Shown: positions 33,706 to 45,365, counted from the first letter of the stretch. The stretch: DNA of 64,000 bases from Rhyacophila brunnea (GCA_022495005.1 JAGYXB010000437.1:1302001-1366000); one strand, 5' to 3'. The notes: a model not told the origin generated them from the letters alone. Numbers and translations: made by a program.

Positions 33706-34440
33706 TATTTCTTTTATTCAAACGAATAATTCACAAGATTTAAGAATATATCATTCTGATTATTGAACATTATATAATTAAGAAAAACACTTTCTGAGAT
33801 AGTATATTATAACGAATAGAAAAAAAAAAATTTGAAAAAAGTAAGCCACCCGGCCGGGAATCGAACCCTGCATCTCCACGGGTAAACGCCCCAATCGTCA
33901 CATTTATCCAATATGCTACGGTATGACATACTAATAGCGACAAATTTTAGCTATTGGTCATTTTAATACCTACTCATCGGCGTTCTTCGAAATCAAGCTA
34001 CTTTGGCAATCGATTTTTGTTTATTATATCATAGTAGGTAACTATTTACTATAACTTTTGATTACTAACCGACGTCGTGGAATTTCTCCAATATTTTTTA
34101 GAAGTAACTAATTGCACTTGCTAATAATTAATAATTAAATATTTTTTTATTCAAACAAATAATTCACAAGATTTAAGAAAAAATCGATTGCCAAAGTAGC
34201 TTGATTTCGAAGAGCGCCGATGAGTAGGTATTAAAATAATCAATAGCTAAAATTTTTCGCTATTAGTATGTCACACCGTAGCATATTGGATAAATGCGAC
34301 GATTGGGGCGTTTACCTGTGGAGATGCAGGGTTCGATTCCCGGCCGGGTGGCTTACTTTTTTCAAAAATGATTTTTTCTATTGGTTATAATATACTCTCT
34401 CAGAAAGTGTTTTCTAAATTATATAATGTTCTATAAAGAA
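33706..34440. mobile_element. Inverted pair of SINE-B copies
   Basis: Minus copy at about 33706-33944 and plus copy at about 34183-34440. They form arms of about 250 bp that are near-perfect complements, from TATATAATTAAGAAAAACAC-type sequence to AATCGATTTTT at the loop. Each carries a well-kept tRNA head: GTAGCATATTGGATAAATG (box A) and GCAGGGTTCGATTCCCGGCC (box B), followed by GGGTGGCTTACTTTTTTC. The 160-bp loop ends in another SINE-B 3' tail (34146-34182). Confidence 0.85.
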
Positions 34441-34442
34441 TT

Positions 34443-34500
34443 TATGTTTTTGAGTCGTTTTTGCGACCCGAATTTCACCTTTATACATCTTCAGGTACTA
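34443..34500 (-). ncRNA. Hammerhead-like RNA motif, copy 1 (candidate)
   Basis: Minus strand: CCTGAAGATG, a short stem-loop, GGTGAAATTCGGGTCGC, then a GTCGCAAAAACGAC hairpin. The order CTGANGA - stem - GAAA - GTC is that of hammerhead ribozymes known from Penelope-like elements. The same motif occurs at 42375, 60120 and 62031. An extra U at the base of stem II and a weak stem I speak against full activity. Confidence 0.3.
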
Positions 34501-34514
34501 TGCACTCTCTCTCT

Positions 34515-34760
34515 TGACCATGTCCGATCCTAATAAGATCATATTATGGGCCTCCACAGAGTGGACGTTTATATTGACAGATTTTGTTTTTACGAGAAAT
34601 GAATGTCAGCGACTTGCTCAACCTTTTAGGTCCATACACTGACTCAAACACAAATTGAAAAACAATACGTATATTCGCCATACCTAGGATTCGAACATGA
34701 GACCCACGACGCTATAGGCCGACACTTAAGCCGTGCGGCCATCGTGGCCACTCTCACCAA
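34515..34760 (-). mobile_element. tRNA-derived SINE-A, copy 2
   Basis: Minus strand: GGCCGCACGGCTTAAGTGTC (box A), CATGTTCGAATCCTAGGTAT (box B), ATTGTTTTTCAATTTGTG, TCAATATAAACGTCCACTCT and 3' end GGCCCATAATATGATC. It agrees with the plus copies at 46272 and 59110. Confidence 0.85.
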
Positions 34761-34821
34761 TAGTAAATACACACTGACAACGGTCCTTACATTATTGATA
34801 TATAATCTCACTATTTCCAGT

Positions 34822-35402
34822 ATTATGCGTCAATTATATTGAGCTACTTTACGAGCTGTTTGTTGGCGAATTTAAAATCGGGCAATTCAGCTACTGCGAT
34901 TATGATGATGACACACAAAACTTTCCATTCGCTGAGAAGCCAACAAGCTAGTGACTATTTTGACAGAACGTAGTTCGTTTTTTTACCGGGAGGTTGCTAC
35001 TACGCTCTACTGCGCAGACGCAGTAGGCCCACACGCCGGCGTGTAGCGTGTAAAGTTGACCGGCTTTCAATTTTTCTCGGTAGATTGTTTACAATCTGCG
35101 GTACAGTTCGGTCATGGGGAATACAGCGGAAAACACATTTTGAAAATACCTGATATACTGGATTATTTGTTAGTTTGGGTTAGTTTAGGTTAGGTTCGGT
35201 TAGGTTTGGTTAGGTGAAACTAACAAATAATCCAGTATATCGGCTATTTTCAAAATGTGTTTGCCGCTGTATTCCTCATAACCGAACTGTACCTAGTCTG
35301 CTTGTTAACTTGTTCGATGATGACACTGGGCGACTTTACAGACAGATTGTAAATTTGCCAACAAGCAGCTTGTAAAGTAGCTCAATGTCATTGACGCATT
35401 AA
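34822..35402. mobile_element. Foldback (TTGAGCTACTTTAC family) hosting a nested foldback
   Basis: TIRs: ATGCGTCAATTATATTGAGC then TACTTTACGAGCTGTTTGTTG at the left and the complement at the right (CAACAAGCAGCTTGTAAAGT, CTCAATGTCATTGACGCAT). The segment 35100-35292 is a separate TTAGG-loop foldback inserted within. Around 34985-35085 there is a GC-rich part with GCGCAGACGCAGTAGG. It is non-coding. Confidence 0.7.
35100..35292. mobile_element. TTAGG-loop foldback, copy at 35.1 kb
   Basis: Ends GGTACAGTTCGGTCATGGGG and CCTCATAACCGAACTGTACC. Arms of about 75 bp are near complements (GCGGAAAACACATTTTGAAA, GGATTATTTGTTAG). The loop reads TTAGGTTAGGTTCGGTTAGG. Flanking octamers CAATCTGC and TAGTCTGC agree at six of eight positions, fitting an aged 8-bp duplication. 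It is nested in the foldback 34822-35402. Confidence 0.85.
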
Positions 35403-35499
35403 CGATTTTACACGATGAATTTATTATAAGTGAGTATTACTTAATGATCTATTATTAGGGTTTTGACGATTTATACGCATATTTATTGTATTATTAGTG

Positions 35500-35832
35500 A
35501 TAAGGTGGGGGTTTTTTTACAAACACTACTTCAACTTTACTATTCATAATTTTTTTGTTATATTTTTTATTCTGATCCCTTACTTAATAGGTAGGTGATA
35601 AAGTTTTTATCTGCTTTATTGTATTAATTTATTATATACTTAAGTTAAAATTAACTGTATTTATTGTCAGTGTATAGGTAAATGCGTATAGTACAAGAAG
35701 ATTCCAAAAAGCGAAACTCGTGTCGCAAAAAAATACTCAAATGGAATAGTACAAAACTTAAATTCAAATTACATCAAGTACCCTCGGTCGATAGTATTAA
35801 TATTATAAGATTTTATGTGTAACATTATTAAC
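35500..35832 (+). repeat. Repeat shared with 60660-62180 (Penelope-like end?)
   Basis: CACTACTTCAACTTTACTATT, GGTAGGTGATAAAGTTTTTA, GTATTTATTGTCAGTGTATA, GGAATAGTACAAAACTTAAA and CCTCGGTCGATAGTATTAAT recur in the same order around 60690-62160. A degenerate hammerhead-like motif (AAGAAGATTCCAAAAAGCGA) sits at 35692. The class is uncertain. Confidence 0.55.
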
Positions 35833-36246
35833 ACTGGCTTATTTCAGTTATCCCACTATTACTTTGAAGTTACAGGACATTTTCTAATGAATGCAACATT
35901 GGTATTTTTCTTTTAAATGCGGTAAGTATTACAATTGTTTTAAAATATCTAGTGATTCATTATGTAGGTATTTATAGCTATCAGCAATCGATTGGCTTAC
36001 TTACCTACTTATCTAAAAAACATTTTTTTTTTCACTTTATATCACTGTTGCTTATGTTCCTTAATTTTATTTAAAGTATTTAATATAAATTATTGCACAA
36101 GCCCGAGCAAGGTTTCCCTTCATTTAATGTTTTTTGGCAGATCTAAAATTATTCAATAGGATCTACTATGCTATACATCGCATCTTGTATATTATTATGA
36201 TATAAAATTTAGCATTTTTTTTATATCGCGATTAATTCTAATATTA

Positions 36247-36535
36247 TCATATAAATATTATACATAATTTGAAAACATGTCATGCACACACTAGAAAAAG
36301 TCGTTTCGAATAAAAAAAAAACACCCGACAATAATTGGATAAACAATAATTAGAAAAACATAGTGACGCGAATCCAGCAACATACAGGTTCATGTCCCGT
36401 CGGGTGTCATATTTTTTTCTACAAAATGATTTTTTCTAGTGTGTATAATATGTATGGGATGTTTTCAAAGTATGTATATTGAGTATAATATAGAATGTTA
36501 CATTCTGAAATCTAGTGTCTTATTCGTTGAATAAA
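36247..36535. mobile_element. Inverted pair of tRNA-derived SINE pieces
   Basis: Left piece (minus) ATAATTTGAAAACATGTCAT to AAAAAACACCCGAC, right piece (plus) with ACATACAGGTTCATGTCCCG (box B) then TCGGGTGTCATATTTTTTTC, CTAGTGTGTATAATATGTAT and the SINE-B tail TATTCGTTGAATAAAAGAAA. The right piece abuts the RTE fragment that follows. Confidence 0.7.
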
Positions 36536-36570
36536 AGAAATAGTTTATTATTATAATTATAAGGAATTAT

Positions 36571-36862
36571 TTGGAAGCAGACAGGAGTACGCGATGTAAT
36601 AGACGTTGCCAAACAGCTAAAATGGAGATGGGCGGGGCACATTGCTCGCCGAAAGGACGGCCGCTGGACAAATGCCATCATCCAGTGGTACCCAAGGGGC
36701 ATGAAACGGCCACAGGGCCGCCCTAAAAGCCGCTGGATTGACGAACTGGTAAAGTTCAGTCGAAATACGTGGCAGCGAACGACACAGGACCGAGAGAGAT
36801 GAAGACAGCTTGGGGAGACCTTCTACCAGCAGTGGATTGATCCCGGCTGATGATGATGATAA
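36571..36862 (+). pseudogene. RTE LINE C-terminal fragment
   Basis: Reads WKQTGVRDVIDVAKQLKWRW, AGHIARRKDGRWTNAIIQWY, RPKSRWIDELVKFSRNTWQR, then a TGA stop and GETFYQQWIDPG, ending in TGATGATGATGAT. It is homologous to the downstream block of the RTE LINE at 8592-8884. 5'-truncated and with one in-frame stop. The minus frame at 36520-36702 is a shadow. Confidence 0.9.
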
Positions 36863-38825
36863 TATAAATGCTAGATTTATTTGAAAAATAAATTAACTAC
36901 TTAAATTTAAAAATAGAACCATCGGCACACCTAAAAAATGTGATAATCCGGCAAGAAAAAAATGCGTTTCACAGTCAATTTTTCTAAGGTTCTAAAAGCT
37001 GTTTATTGAAGGAATTTTTTTCATCGTCGACAAACGATAGCTGCGATATTTTTATTTTCGGCAAATCTAGCATTTTTTTTCTTTAAAAATAGCTTATTTT
37101 CTAACACCGTCAGGAAATATTTTTGTCGACGACGCTAGTAACGAAATTCGTTGTACAGATTAACTATCTTCTCAGTGGCAATACGTGATTATTTGACAAC
37201 CCAGTTCTAACTTGCGCATATTGAGTCAATCGAGATAGAAATCAAGTATGTAGGAAATGATAGAATATTGTGCAGTAGATGAATTGGAGGTGATAGAAGG
37301 TCGTCGTTGCTTGGTTATTGAGATGAGAGTTTATTGGTTGATACAAGAATACACTGAATACAATAATAAGGACGATACCGTGAGATTATATTTACGAGGT
37401 AATGATGTTCTGGTGAGATCGATATGATTAAGAGATTAATATGTCGAGTGAAGGACTCGTGACAATAGTAGTACGTCTCGTGACGGATTCGATGAGTTGA
37501 GTGAGGATTCATAGATTGTCCTTCTTATTTATATTAACGCAGTACATATTACAATAGATATTGTAGTAATTGCCAATCAAAACAAACACTACTGATCAAG
37601 TTATGATTGAGGAAACGCTAACAATTATTATTGCTCTTATTTCTTTTATTGTGTTAACTGTTAATTGAGCGTAGTTATACGCAAATCAGCCATTTCACGC
37701 CAACCTCAATCAGAGATAGAAGCACTTTTATATAAAGTGTGTTTCTTTAAATCCACAAAGCCTGTGTATACTGTTTATACAGTTTAAATGATAGATATTA
37801 TATATATATATATATGATTTTGTGTTACTTTTAAAAAGATAAAAGCATAAAATCTATGAAATTATGGTTTTTTAGCAGCCCAGGCTGTTTTGTGCAAAAC
37901 CGTTTTTTTAGAATGTTCATTCTGGAATGCAGCCAACTCTTAGTTTGTAAGAAAAATCTTTATTTATGTAACTATTTACTTAAAAAAAACCTTCTAAGTT
38001 ATTCAAGTATTATGGGAATTTCAAAGTTCAGAAAATATTTCGAAAAACTTGTAAATTAAAAATTAATATTTAGCTGCTGGCACAAATTTTTACATGAAAA
38101 ATCTTAAATATTTTATATATAATAAAATGAAAAACATATAATGTAATCGATAAAATAATGTTTATTGATTAAATGTAGAAAAACACACCTTACACAGTTA
38201 GGATTTTAATAATTAAGTACTTACATAATATTATCATATGGTTGCTTTATGCAGATCGAAAATGGCATATTTTTAAAACGCATTTACATGACATTTTTGT
38301 ATGACAGCAGCTCGGCTGATTTATGCAGAACGTAAAACAAACGTGTGAGATTATAGAAATCATAATAACTCATTTTTTTCTAAAAATGGTGACATGGCTG
38401 CTTTGAGTATAACTACGCTCAATTCATGGTGGAACTGCATTGTATTATTGATTAATAAAACGTATTTTTTTTAGTAGGTACTTATTCCACTTTTATTATT
38501 TAATAGATCTGGACTGATTTTGTCCACCTCAAAAGGACATTTTCAACGTAGAATACTTTTACCTTTCATGTTTAGTTTTAAATTGTCTAAAAATTCGTAA
38601 GATATCTACTTATTTGTTTCATTGTTTATTTTCGACCATTTTAAACAGACATTTGCACAAAAAATCTTTAAATTAAGGTTCACACCACCTACTGATAATT
38701 AGAGCATTTCCATACAACCTACAATCAAACTTTAAAGGTACGCGGAGGTCTGTGGTGCTGAAAGGTTTAAAAACACCCACGTGAGACTTTTTTCTGCGCG
38801 ACAAACCGCCATAAAAGTACGTATT
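36863..38825. other. Long stretch with no gene supported
   Basis: AT-rich. There is an (AT)n run at 37799-37814. Frames at 37315-37512 and 37856-38059 have no recognisable domain. The 37230-37540 part is less AT-rich. I see no repeat shared with the rest of the window. Confidence 0.35.
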
Positions 38826-38829
38826 ACAA

Positions 38830-39320
38830 CGAGTATTACAATAAATAACTACAAGATAAAAATAACTTTTTATATACAACGTTTTTAAATTTTCTGTTGA
38901 ATTATTATGCTCAATATGCTCAAACTTGTACTTGATATGAAGTAAATAAAAAACAAACAAATATAGAATATTGAGATGTCATTTTGACATTTCATATTGA
39001 TTTCCATAGTAAAGCACGTATATATTAATAATTAAGTTGCTAGGACCACCCCCTTACCAACCAATAATAGTGGATTGGATTACGGATTTCTTCCGAAATA
39101 ACTTTTCATACAAAACAGAATTAACTGAAAATGAATTCAATTCTACTTAAAGACGGCTAAAAGTATTAAAAGAATACATTGGCACCGTGTTCTGATATAT
39201 TCTAAAAGTTTTAAATGTCTAGCTAGTCGGGAAGTTAGTTAAAAATCGATTGCAAGATTTGTATTGAATAAACAACCACCGGACAAACAAGAATACAAGC
39301 TAAGAAAAATGTGGTAAAAA
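38830..39320 (+). repeat. Dispersed repeat family A, copy 2
   Basis: From ATAAATAACTACAAGATAAA to ACAAGCTAAGAAAAATGTGG. Matches 4190-4695 and 47375-47812. The minus frame at 38673-38960 overlaps its start and is not a gene. Confidence 0.75.
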
Positions 39321-39534
39321 AAAACGTCGTAAAATAGTTGCCACTCCTCTCAATGTTGTTATATATTTCCTTCATTATCCGCCGTTTATAATGTGCCGCC
39401 CCTAGGCAACACATAGCCAGTCACACCTAAATAATGTAAGTTTGTATTCAGTGAATAAACGATACGCCACGTCTCATATTATGATTTTAAATCTAATGTA
39501 GGTAGGTAGGTATAAAATACGGTTACCTAAATGT

Positions 39535-39923
39535 AAGTTGTACGAATGCAGTTCATCGTGGGACACTTATTCTTGCGCCGCAGTAGGTGAAACATGAGTT
39601 CGTATAATGTTTAATCAAATGGCGAGTTCTTCTTTGAACATTTCACCATGGAATACATTTGTACGTATCTTAAAAAATGCGGCGATAATTTGCAAATAGT
39701 ACTATTCCAATTAAATTAACCCTAACCTAACCTAACCTAACCTAGTAAAGACATCTCATAAAATTTGCCACATGTTGTAGCATACGTACAAATATACTCC
39801 TAGGTGAAATGTTCAACGAAGAACTCGTCATTTGATTAAATGTTACACGAACTCATGTTTCACGTACTGCGGCGCACGAATAAGTGTCCTGCTGTGAACT
39901 GTTTACGTACAAATTTCCAGATA
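39535..39923. mobile_element. Second type of foldback with a TTAGG loop
   Basis: Arms of about 120 bp: GGGACACTTATTCTTGCGCC, GTGAAACATGAGTTCGTATA, GAACATTTCACCATGG at the left and their complements at the right (TAGGTGAAATGTTCAACGAA, ACTCATGTTTCACGTACTGC, ACGAATAAGTGTCC). The loop contains AACCCTAACCTAACCTAACC at 39719-39746. The arms are unrelated to the 35100/45366 family. No duplication was recognised. Confidence 0.75.
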
Positions 39924-41315
39924 CGATAAAATACGCAGTGATTCAACCAGTAAATAAATTAAGATTAATAAAATATTAGGTATAATAATCTTTTTTTAAA
40001 TTTCGATTACCTGCTTTCAATCCATAAATTCATTTGAGGTGCTTGACTTCATAGCCGAGCCATAGTCATCCCTACAGACACTTTCAAACTGATTAAAGTT
40101 TGTTCATGTAAACTGATTTATTCATCACACTTTCCTTAAAAGAAATATTTTAAAAATTCGAAGACAAAATAATATAAGCCAAAATCTTGTAAAATTTCTA
40201 TTTTTAAAGACGGTATAAATTATTATTAATATTATCATATTTTCCTTTGCATATTTTCAAAGAGATTCTCATACGCCACGATAACAATGTTTTTTTTTGT
40301 TAATTCTTTGAATATTTTACGATAAGTAAACTGTTTCATATTCATGGATTAAGAATTTTTTGTAAACGTGAGTTTATTTTAAAAATGTGATACAGTCAAT
40401 GTTTTGGTTTTTGTTACTTACAACGAAAAAATCTTCACAAAAATATAAACAAAATATTTATTTTTAAAAACACATTATTATTATATAGCACCGATTTATA
40501 TTTTAAAGTTTAAACTATAAACTTCCTACCCGCGGTGGAGATAATAATATTATGTAAAGTATACTTACATAACACGGGGTTACAGCCAAAAGTTGGTAAA
40601 CCTTTTAATATGATATGGAATAATTGCTTTTTTATAGTTTGACATCATAGTTTGCAAAGGGATGCGCAAAAAGTTTAATACAAATGTAGCCATAGGTTTG
40701 CAGTTTGCAAATGCATAATTTATAAAGAGCCTGGGGCCTAACAGACATCACAAATTTTATCTAATACTTTTAAAAAAGTCGCCTGCGGCGCTACTTTGTT
40801 TCAAGACTATTAAATATTTTAAATATATAGTTGTGCCTTGCAATTTGATGTGATACCTATATGATGATTGATATAGGTACTTAAATGATAACTCCCGTGT
40901 ATAATTTAGGAAACACTACTTTAAAACACCACACTGCCCTTAACCTCGGCGATAGGTAGGTGGGGCCGCCAAAGGTTTTGGCCTGGAGGCCAGCCTCAGG
41001 ACGTGGGGCCCATGATAGAATCCATTTGTCAATAAACGATGATGAATTTGGGTTGACTACTATTGAAAAGGAAAAATTGATAGAATTATCATGCGATAAT
41101 TCATTGAAAAAAAGACCCTAATTCAATTTCGATTGAATCGAAGTGAAGAAATAATATAATACTTTGTCATGAAAGCAATGCATGTTGTAAGTAAAGTAGG
41201 TACTGCTATACTATTCGTAACATAATGTTTTTATGCGAAACGGGACTTTCTGCATTATCTGCAATGAAATCCAAAATATATCGACCCCGTTTAATAGAAA
41301 AAGAGCAATTTGTGC
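39924..41315. other. No gene seen
   Basis: AT-rich apart from a GC-rich patch at about 40930-41010 (GTGGGGCCGCCAAAGG, GGCCTGGAGGCC). The short motif GTCGCCTGCGGCG at 40780 resembles GCGCCGCAGGCGA at 55111 on the other strand. Confidence 0.35.
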
Positions 41316-41323
41316 TAAGAAAC

Positions 41324-41690
41324 CATTGATATACTACTAGATGAGCAGTTCCCATACAAGTGTCATTTTAAAAATGTACCACAAAAGGATATTACGAATA
41401 TCGTCTTATAATATTTCCTTGTAGGTATAATGCGTTAAGACCGCTAACATGGTTTTCCGAATTTCACCCGTATTGCCCTGGCTGTAAAAGTAAATTTGCG
41501 TTCTTGGAATAGTGAACCTAAGGGTGGCTGCAACGCAAAGCAGACAGAGCAAGTCGTCATGCGCTGACTATTAGTCAGAGTAAGATGCAAGCTAGACCGG
41601 GCTTACTCAGTAAGTTTTAACAAAGGCTGAGTCGCTGAAAATCGGGCGTCATTTTAAGAAGCATATGATTCATCCAGTAGTATATCAATG
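41324..41690. mobile_element. MITE with perfect 8-bp duplication (CATTGATATACTACT ends)
   Basis: A 367-bp element. TIRs CATTGATATACTACTAGATG and CATCCAGTAGTATATCAATG, with a perfect duplication TAAGAAAC at 41316-41323 and 41691-41698. It is non-coding. An 8-bp duplication points to hAT or P superfamily. Confidence 0.9.
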
Positions 41691-42209
41691 TAAGAAACAA
41701 GCACATCGCATGAAAAACAAATTAATTAAAAAATTAATATAATAAAAGTATCTACTTAGTAAAATCTTGCATATTTTTATACTTTATTAAGTTTTTTTCT
41801 TTGTTGTATTAAGTAGTATATTTTTGGCTATTTAAAAAGGTGTCTGTGAAATAAAGGGGGGAGGCGCCAAGATTATATTTTTTTAAAAGGGAGACGTAGT
41901 AACATAAAGTTTAGAAACCACTGTAATATAATATTATTGCAGTATGTTAATCCATTTAATACATGGAGGTATTAGCATGGCGGTATTAGCATGGCGGTAC
42001 TTGATGGACGGCGAATTTCTATTAAAAAAACCTTGTCTAAACCTTAACATAATCTTTTCTATTTTGCTATAGTTAATCATAAAATCTTATATTTTACCAT
42101 GTTTCAAAGATATGGCAGTGTGTACAATATATTAAATTATTTAAAACAATCGACCGGGGCTGTTAAGCTTAGTGTGTAAAGTACAGCGTGTATACACGCT
42201 CATTCTCTG

Positions 42210-42371
42210 TTTTTCAGGGTTTGGCAGTGTTTAATTGAATTTAGAAAACTAACAAACACTATCTACACATTTTAGTCTAAGTTCAATGAAAAGAAACACG
42301 TTCGACTGACAAAGTGTAATCTGCACTATTTATGTCGGATCTTAGCAGCCTACCTCCACCCTTTGCCACTG
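42210..42371. mobile_element. hAT-like foldback family D, right end
   Basis: GACTGACAAAGTGTAATCTG, CACTATTTATGTCGGATCTT, then CTACCTCCACCCTTTGCCACTG at the end. The left half is absent or too diverged. It is followed directly by the hammerhead-like motif. Confidence 0.6.
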
Positions 42372-42374
42372 GAG

Positions 42375-42425
42375 TACACATAGTGTCTGAAGATGCTGAA
42401 AGGCGAAACTCGGGTAGCAAAAAAT
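42375..42425 (+). ncRNA. Hammerhead-like RNA motif, copy 2 (candidate)
   Basis: TGTCTGAAGATGCTGAAAGG then CGAAACTCGGGTAGC. The possible stem II is GCU-GAAA-GGC. Similar to 60120 and 62031. Activity is doubtful because stem I cannot be formed well. Confidence 0.3.
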
Positions 42426-42751
42426 AGATTGGTAGATATTATTAATCTTATTAAAACAAAACTGTATCTAGTATGATTTAAATTTGGATAACACTGATCT
42501 GGATAATAATATAATTCACAACATAATAAGACATTTAGAATAAAGCATAGATAGCATCTAATTAACACCTTAAACAGCTGTTATACACCTCGAATAATGC
42601 TATACAATATATATATTTAATATATATTATGGTACATTACGAAGGATAGATAGAAAATACTTGAAGTTGATACTGGGCGTGTGGTGGTATATCTTTTAGA
42701 GTAAAGAATAGACTATGCAGCCTTTCATTACACTGAGAGTGAAGAAGCGAT

Positions 42752-43235
42752 TTTACCACGTTTTTATTAGGTCGTATTCTTGTTTGTCCAGTGGCTGTTT
42801 ATCGAGTACAAATCTTGCAATCGATTTTTAACTAACTTCCCGACTAGCTAGACATTTTAAACTTTTAGAATATATCAGAACACGATGCCAATGCATTCTT
42901 TTAATACTTTTGGCTATCTTTAAGCAGAATTGAATTCATTTTCAGTTAATTCTGTTTTGTATGTTTCGGAAAAAAATCGTAAAAAGTAATATTTACTACT
43001 CACTATTATTATTGGTTGCTAAGTGGGTCCTAGCAACTAAATTATTAATATATACGTGCGTTACTATGGAAATCAATATAAAATATCAAAATGACATTTC
43101 TGTATTCTATAATATTTATTCAGTATTTCTATCAAGTACAATACAAAGTTTTTATTAATACATAGAATTGTCAAGTTTATATGATTCAACAGAAAATTGA
43201 AAAACGTGGTGTATATAAAGTTCTTTTTATCTTGT
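42752..43235 (-). repeat. Dispersed repeat family A, copy 3 (inverted)
   Basis: Reverse complement of family A, from TACCACGTTTTTATTAGGTC to AATTTTCTGTTG-type complement and CTTTTTATCTTGTAATTATT. The plus frame at 42961-43158 is chance. Confidence 0.75.
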
Positions 43236-43815
43236 AATTATTTGTCTTGACTCGACCATATTGTAATATAAATACTCATGATAATTTCAACCCGGTCTGA
43301 TTGTTTCAAAAGGTAAGTTCAATCAAGCAATTATTGAATTCTGGTATCACAGGTTATATACAGTGGGACTACAGAATGCTGACATGACCTCTCCTTATTA
43401 TTTGTATCACAATCTGTTTGCTACAAGATGTCATTTTAGAAGTTGGTGAACAGGTGAGCAGTGCTTTAAAGTTCGTCGCACATGCAGGCTGGGCCATCAT
43501 GTACGGTAGTCGAGACTGGCACTGGGGGGAGAGGGTATATTAATTACTCAAATTCCTCAGAGGCTAATTCAGTTTTCCATGTAGATAGTTAGTCCTCTTC
43601 AGATGTAATTGTCAGAGGTGATGTTATTAGCAAAAAGCTTCTCCTGGATTTAAGCCTTGTTTTTTTCACCTCGTCCGCAAACGTGTGTCACTGGTCACGC
43701 GCAACGGTTTGGCATCGGATACAGGAAATGGCGGTTCCAGAACTAATACATAGTGTCTATATACTTCAACTGAGGAACGGACATGATCAAAGAAGAAGAG
43801 CTATACCATTTTCTT
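43236..43815. other. Unassigned; possible upstream LINE remnant
   Basis: Less AT-rich than average from about 43430. No readable domain, though this could be decayed LINE sequence upstream of the R1-like fragment. Confidence 0.3.
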
Positions 43816-43816
43816 A

Positions 43817-44530
43817 CGCACAATACTCGCCGGTGTCCATCTGACACCACCGCAGAGATCTGAGGACGTTCCTTACAGGAAGACTGTAAGTGACATTGTG
43901 TACAAGACCGCATTTGCGGCATGGCAGGCGAGGTGGACCGCCTCCCCCAAGGGGCGACACACTTACTGTTTTTTTCCAGACGTATTCTGCAGACAGCAAA
44001 CTAGAAGACTCCAGCCTTCGCACTGGGTTAGCCAGTTCCTCACCGGCCATGGCAACTTCGCCGCCAAACTCCACGAGTTTGGCTTGATAGTAGATGGGCC
44101 AGGTTGTACCTGCGGGCATGACCACCAAGATGTTGAACACATCCTCTGGGATTGTCCACTTATGGAACTCGAACGAGCGGAGCTGTTTGCCAGGGTCCGT
44201 CCTCACACGGGCCCAATTGGTCATGGAGATCTGATAGCAACCGAGGCCAACTTTGCGGCATTTGAGAAATTTGCAGCGTCGTATGGGGAGCGGGATAGTC
44301 CCGACTCTTCTGTAGACTCATCTTTTTCAATTCGTGACACTCAGTATGCGGATACACAAAGCTTAAGCCTTAAGTCAGCGGACAGCAGAGCCGGGACGGA
44401 ATGAACACTTAAAATCACTCAGACACGTTTAAAGCGTCATAGAAAGCGGCCGTGCATATCCACGGCTGTGCATATATGACGGGTGGTGGTGGGAACTTTA
44501 ACGTATTCTTTTTATAACGCTGCATCGTTG
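43817..44530 (+). pseudogene. R1-like LINE ORF2 C-terminus with 3' UTR
   Basis: The frame runs TILAGVHLTPPQRSEDVPYR from about 43820, through KTAFAAWQARWTASPKGRHT, to SQFLTGHGNFAAKLHEFGLI, then CTCGHDHQDVEHILWDCPLM and ends at 44404. This is the C-terminal region of R1-type ORF2: an LTGHG-x-F motif and a C-x-C-x(n)-H-x(4)-C zinc finger (CTCG...EHILWDC). It has no stop over about 195 codons but lacks all upstream domains (endonuclease, reverse transcriptase). The 3' UTR (GACACGTTTAAAGCG, GAAAGCGGCCGTGCATATCC, GACGGGTGGTGGTGGGAAC) recurs at 55368-55525. The minus frame at 43814-44224 is a shadow. Confidence 0.85.
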
Positions 44531-45357
44531 AAAAAGAAAATGAGCATAATGCACAATATAGCCCACGCACCTTACCATGTCAACACTAATTTGCATAAAT
44601 CGCTATTGTAACATCGCTAAATCTTTAAGGAATATAAGACCACTATAATGGAATCCGTTGGCTAGACTCATGCGAGAGCGATAAAAACTTACTTATATAA
44701 CAAACTTTTTGATTATTTTACGTAGACATCTTTTGGTTACGTAAATAATGTCTTCAAAAATAATTATTTACTAAGTATAAAATACAGTTTAACCAGTATA
44801 TTATACTTACATAATTTATACTAACCGTAGCAATAGTATAATATTAAGTGAAACGCTTTCCTCTGACTCACTACCGTGACTGTTGGTGTACAATTAATAT
44901 TCTTTCACGAAAGCTCAGGCGTGACACAGCGACTCTAAGAAATTCTTAGAAAGTTTTCATAGTCTGATAAAATTAATAAAGCTTTTGTGGCTGGTTGGAG
45001 AGAAGCTGGTTCTAATGGACGTAAATAAAAGGTTCTGTGGTGAAGCACTCTTATAGTTTGCACCAAGATTACGAAAACGTGATGGGAAAAATTGTAGCCT
45101 AGTGCCTCTGTGGTTATAACCATTTCTAGAAAATGGAATTGTGTTTTTTTCCGAATATGTATAATGAAATATTGGCACTTACATTCGTCCACTGTCAAAC
45201 CAATAAACAAATGAATCACGTCATGCATAAGAAAAATATGTAAAGAAAATGATATATATAAAAATATTAATTTATTTATTTTATACTACGTACATATTAT
45301 TATCGAAAATGATAGCGATTAATCAATTTAATACTCTACGAAGAATCATTAATTGAT
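44531..45357. other. No gene supported
   Basis: A minus-strand frame of 97 codons (44935-45228) has no recognised family, and I do not call it. The rest is AT-rich. Confidence 0.35.
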
Positions 45358-45365
45358 AATAAAAT

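Noticed and set aside
44935..45228. 97-codon minus-strand frame as a gene
   Set aside because: No family, no splice context, and flanked by repeats. Not enough to call it.
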